A stretch of DNA of 64,000 nucleotides from Mariniphaga sediminis (lineage in GTDB: Bacteria > Bacteroidota > Bacteroidia > Bacteroidales > Prolixibacteraceae). Both the position numbers and the translations under genes were made by a program. Positions 61,278 through 64,000 of the stretch are shown here, in pieces. A model generated the notes under the pieces. That model was not told the DNA's origin and made no database searches. It saw only the letters and a program-made list of their open reading frames with translations. The stretch lies in NCBI RefSeq assembly GCF_003573545.1, contig NZ_QWET01000014.1, positions 1 to 64,000 on the forward strand, in the 5' to 3' direction. Position 1 is the stretch's first letter. Every line of letters starts with the position of its first letter.

Positions 61278-64000
61278 TTAAATTTCTTCATTAATTTCTG
61301 AGGTATATGTGTAACTACCTGATTCAGCTTTAAAAAACGTGTAGCCGTCCTTATATTCAAAATCGTGCAAGACCGTACTCTCTTCCAGCTTACCATTCAC
61401 CTTTTCAAATCGTTTAATATTTTTCCCGGGCATATAAACAGATGCTGAAGTATTGGCGGGTATGGTAAAATGGTAAACAAACCGGTTGCCATCCAATTTC
61501 CAATTGACCTCAATTTCTCCTGAAACAGAATGATAACTTCCTTCTGCCCACGTAAGCGTACCTCCGGGTAAAGGTTTCAAAATAAAATGTTTGTATCCGG
61601 GAGAACTACTGTCAGGTTGTATTCCCAGAATATTTTCATACATCCATTCCCCAATGGCGCCAAAGGCATAATGGTTAAATGAGTTCATACTAGAGCTGTT
61701 TGGTCCGCGCCCTTTCACATAACTATCCCAGCGTTCCCACATAGAAGTAGCCCCCTGCTCAATGGAGTACCCCCACGACGGAAATTCTTTGCTTTCAAGT
61801 AAATCATAGGCTTTTTCCGAATATCCCCTTTTTACCAGCTCTTTCATCAGGCATAAAGTGGAATGAAAACCCGTATTCATCCGGCCGCCATACGGAATGA
61901 ATTTTTCTATCATCCGCTTTTCAAACGGCTGCTCCAACTCTTCGGTATACAATCCATAAAAAAGTGCCATCGCATAACATGCCTGGGCATCTCCTTCTAT
62001 TCTTCCTTCCGCATCAACAAACTCATTGATAAAAGCTTCCTTAATATTCTCAGCCAAACCGGAATAATATTCCGCTTCTTTTGGTTTGCCAATAACCTGT
62101 GCCATTTTCCGTATCGTATTTACAGAATTGTAGAACATGATGGTGGAAAACACTTCCGACGGAATTTGAGCGCCTGTTTTCGGGAAACCCTCTGCATCTA
62201 TGGTATTTCCATTCAACCAGTCACCGTAATTCAGGCCAAGCCCGCTTCTCCAGATCAAATCAGGATTGTTCTTCCATATATTTTCGATGTACCGGGCATA
62301 GGCGTCAAAATGTTCTTCAAGAATTTCCTTGTCGCCATAGTTTATGTACATAAGAAATGGAAGCCTGATTCCGGCATCTGCCCAGCCTGGCGCATTGGTA
62401 AAATGCTTTTCTTTTGCAAATGGATGAGGGGCAATGTCAGGAAATGTACCCCTTTCAGATTGGGCATCCAGGACATCCACCATCCACTTGTTGTAAAAAG
62501 CAGCCATATCGCGATTAAACATGGAAGTTTGGGCGAAAATATATACATCTCCCATCCAGCCGCAGCGTTCATCGCGCTGGGGGCAGTCAGTCGGCACCCC
62601 GTGCATGTTACCCATGTGCGACCGGTTAATATTGCGGTACAGCTGGTTGAGCATCGGGTTTGAGCAGGCAAAATGCCCGGTACGGGGAAGGTTTGAAGCA
62701 ACTACTTTTGCATTCAGGATATTTTTATCGGGTATGCCCCGTAATCCTGCCACTTCTACATACCGGAACCCATGATAAGTAAACCGCGGCTCGTATGTCA
62801 ACTGGCCGGAACTGCCAAGAATCACTGAATCAATCTGAGGCGCCCCTCTCAGGTTTTCGGTGTACAGCTCATCTTCTTCATCCAGAATTTCACCGTGCCT
62901 CAATACAACTACATCCCCCGGTTTACCTTCCAGCCTGATATTACACCACCCGGCAATATTCTCTCCCACATCGAAAATGTAATGACCATCTTTTGACTTT
63001 GTAACTTCTTTGGCCGGCATTGTTTGAACCGTTTTAATGGGTTGATTCGTCTGTGCCTCCAGGTTTACATCAACCTGAGTATCCACCACAACGCTACTCC
63101 ATTCGGCATCGTTAAAACCGGTGGTTTGCCACCCCGGTACTTCTTTTCGGGCATCATATGTTTCTCCCAAAAAAATATCTGCCATTCGAATGGGGCCATC
63201 GGTGTACATTTTCCAGGAACCATCGCTGACAAACGTTTCTTTCTCTCCATTTTCATATTTCACTTCCATCTGCAGAAAAAGCCGCCGGTCCAGTCCATAC
63301 GCACCCCGTCTCGGGAAATACGGACTCCACCGCGTTGGGCCGAGCATGCCGGCATACCAGCCATCAGCTAACTGCGCCCCAATCACATTTTGCCCTTCTT
63401 TTAGCAAATGGCTGACATCAAACACCTGGTATTGCACCCGCTTGTGGTAATCCGTCCATTCAGGGGCCAAAACCCGGTGATCAGCCGATTGGGCATTGAA
63501 TGAAACATCATAAACACCCAAAGCGGAAACAAACGCCAATGCCTCTGTTGGTTTTCCTTTTAATTCGATCACCTTCCTCAGTAACGGAGATGGAGGAATG
63601 GACCTTCTTTCCGGAGGCAAAGGGGTATCCAATATTCCATCGGTAAGCATATCCGGATCATACCCATCTTCCCTGTCAATCTTTATTAAAGCATCTTTGT
63701 AACTTACCTCACATCCAGACGATAAGACCTTGCCATCATTGAGTACTTCGAGCTCGGCAAGGGAAAAAGCAAACATTTTACTTTTGTCGCCCTGATCTTC
63801 ATAGTCGTGGATTCGGAAATTATACCGCTGCAATTTAGTAGCAATAAACCGGACATACCGCCCCTTCGTCTTATCTACAGAAAATTCTACCGGCTTCCCG
63901 CCAGGAGCCTGCACGCTGCTCATTTTTACACATTCTTTCCAGTTATTCCCATCGTCACTTACTTCAATACGGAACGCAAGAGGATAATAGTAATCTTTAA
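61278..64000 (-). CDS. GH78 alpha-L-rhamnosidase, partial (N-terminus beyond window)
   Basis: The frame remains open to the right edge: upstream of the ATG at 63923 it still encodes YYYPLAFRIEVSDDGNNWKE followed by CVK, typical of the discoidin-like lead-in, so the gene begins outside the window. Within it are the N-terminal rhamnosidase domain (HLLKEGQNVIGAQLADGWYA), the (alpha/alpha)6 catalytic domain with CPQRDERCGWMGDVYIF (acid E codon at 62568-62570), WADAGIRLPFLMYINYGDKE and ATSMWERWDSY with the second glutamate. The C-terminal beta-sandwich starts LTWAEGSYHSVSGEIEVNW. It would remove alpha-L-rhamnose from glycans, fitting RhaT and the RhaM-like protein in PUL2. Confidence 0.92.
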   Translation of the reverse strand, partial: KDYYYPLAFRIEVSDDGNNWKECVKMSSVQAPGGKPVEFSVDKTKGRYVRFIATKLQRYNFRIHDYEDQGDKSKMFAFSLAELEVLNDGKVLSSGCEVSYKDALIKIDREDGYDPDMLTDGILDTPLPPERRSIPPSPLLRKVIELKGKPTEALAFVSALGVYDVSFNAQSADHRVLAPEWTDYHKRVQYQVFDVSHLLKEGQNVIGAQLADGWYAGMLGPTRWSPYFPRRGAYGLDRRLFLQMEVKYENGEKETFVSDGSWKMYTDGPIRMADIFLGETYDARKEVPGWQTTGFNDAEWSSVVVDTQVDVNLEAQTNQPIKTVQTMPAKEVTKSKDGHYIFDVGENIAGWCNIRLEGKPGDVVVLRHGEILDEEDELYTENLRGAPQIDSVILGSSGQLTYEPRFTYHGFRYVEVAGLRGIPDKNILNAKVVASNLPRTGHFACSNPMLNQLYRNINRSHMGNMHGVPTDCPQRDERCGWMGDVYIFAQTSMFNRDMAAFYNKWMVDVLDAQSERGTFPDIAPHPFAKEKHFTNAPGWADAGIRLPFLMYINYGDKEILEEHFDAYARYIENIWKNNPDLIWRSGLGLNYGDWLNGNTIDAEGFPKTGAQIPSEVFSTIMFYNSVNTIRKMAQVIGKPKEAEYYSGLAENIKEAFINEFVDAEGRIEGDAQACYAMALFYGLYTEELEQPFEKRMIEKFIPYGGRMNTGFHSTLCLMKELVKRGYSEKAYDLLESKEFPSWGYSIEQGATSMWERWDSYVKGRGPNSSSMNSFNHYAFGAIGEWMYENILGIQPDSSSPGYKHFILKPLPGGTLTWAEGSYHSVSGEIEVNWKLDGNRFVYHFTIPANTSASVYMPGKNIKRFEKVNGKLEESTVLHDFEYKDGYTFFKAESGSYTYTSEINEEI

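Noticed and set aside
61863-62663. A 266-codon open frame on the plus strand inside the GH78 gene
   Set aside because: It is fully antisense to a GH78 domain with strongly conserved motifs; its translation is rich in His/Arg/Ile and lacks any family signal. It is a shadow frame.

Overview
The window comes from a Bacteroidota chromosome, most likely a Bacteroidia-type glycan degrader (Marinilabiliales/Prolixibacteraceae-like, inferred from gene content only). The evidence is two complete polysaccharide utilisation loci (PULs) with SusC/SusD pairs, ECF sigma/FecR switches with STN-domain SusC proteins, -7 boxes of the TAnnTTTG type, and a 16S 5' end of Bacteroidota type. Every protein gene from 6581 to the right edge lies on the minus strand.

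Layout. 1-592: 5' end of a 16S rRNA gene reading leftward, with two well-matched tandem promoters behind it. 593-6230: housekeeping and miscellaneous genes (GNAT acetyltransferase, polyprenol-phosphate mannosyltransferase, dihydroorotase, a small membrane protein of unknown function, BadF-type kinase, tRNA-Gln(CTG)). They are interrupted by a roughly 1 kb non-coding stretch (4116-5187) that holds an inverted-repeat-bounded element. 6581-19059: PUL1, read right to left as sigma, FecR, SusC, SusD, exported FAD enzyme, Tat-type glycoside-hydrolase-like protein, SASA esterase. 19526-21046: a DoxX-TIM-barrel fusion. 21308-59320: PUL2, about 38 kb and 26 genes in one direction. It starts with sigma, FecR, SusC and SusD. 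A membrane-anchored rhamnose-mutarotase-like protein and a secreted TIM barrel follow. Next come an SSS symporter, three SDRs, an amidohydrolase, a VOC protein, an aldehyde dehydrogenase and 2-oxoacid dehydrogenase E1 and E2. After these come six secreted glycosidases or glycosidase-like proteins (GH95, GH95/DUF5703-like, GH43-like, raffinose-synthase-like GH36, an unclassified one, GH36), a mutarotase-like protein, an HpcH/HpaI aldolase, an MBL hydrolase, a 2-hydroxyacid dehydrogenase and RhaT. 59856-64000: a Gfo/Idh/MocA oxidoreductase and a GH78 alpha-L-rhamnosidase that runs off the right edge.

How it fits together (inference). Outer-membrane SusCD imports oligosaccharides. Exported GH95, GH36, GH43-like and GH78 enzymes would release 6-deoxy-L-hexoses and galactose. 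RhaT and the SSS symporter carry sugars across the inner membrane. The SDRs, lactonase candidates, HpcH/HpaI aldolase and aldehyde dehydrogenase resemble the non-phosphorylative L-rhamnose/L-fucose pathway ending in pyruvate and lactaldehyde, with an E1/E2 complex added. The expected sugar-acid dehydratase and the E3 subunit are not in the window.

The most interesting regulatory signal is a conserved element in both FecR-SusC gaps. It is a dyad with a shared AATGC...CACAT loop, 61-62 nt before each susC start. On the plus strand each dyad is followed by a T run, and a TAnnTTTG-like box overlaps each susC start codon. This fits an antisense small RNA of about 80-85 nt in each PUL, like the DonS-type PUL-repressing RNAs of Bacteroides. 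Both PULs also carry a strong hairpin immediately after susD.
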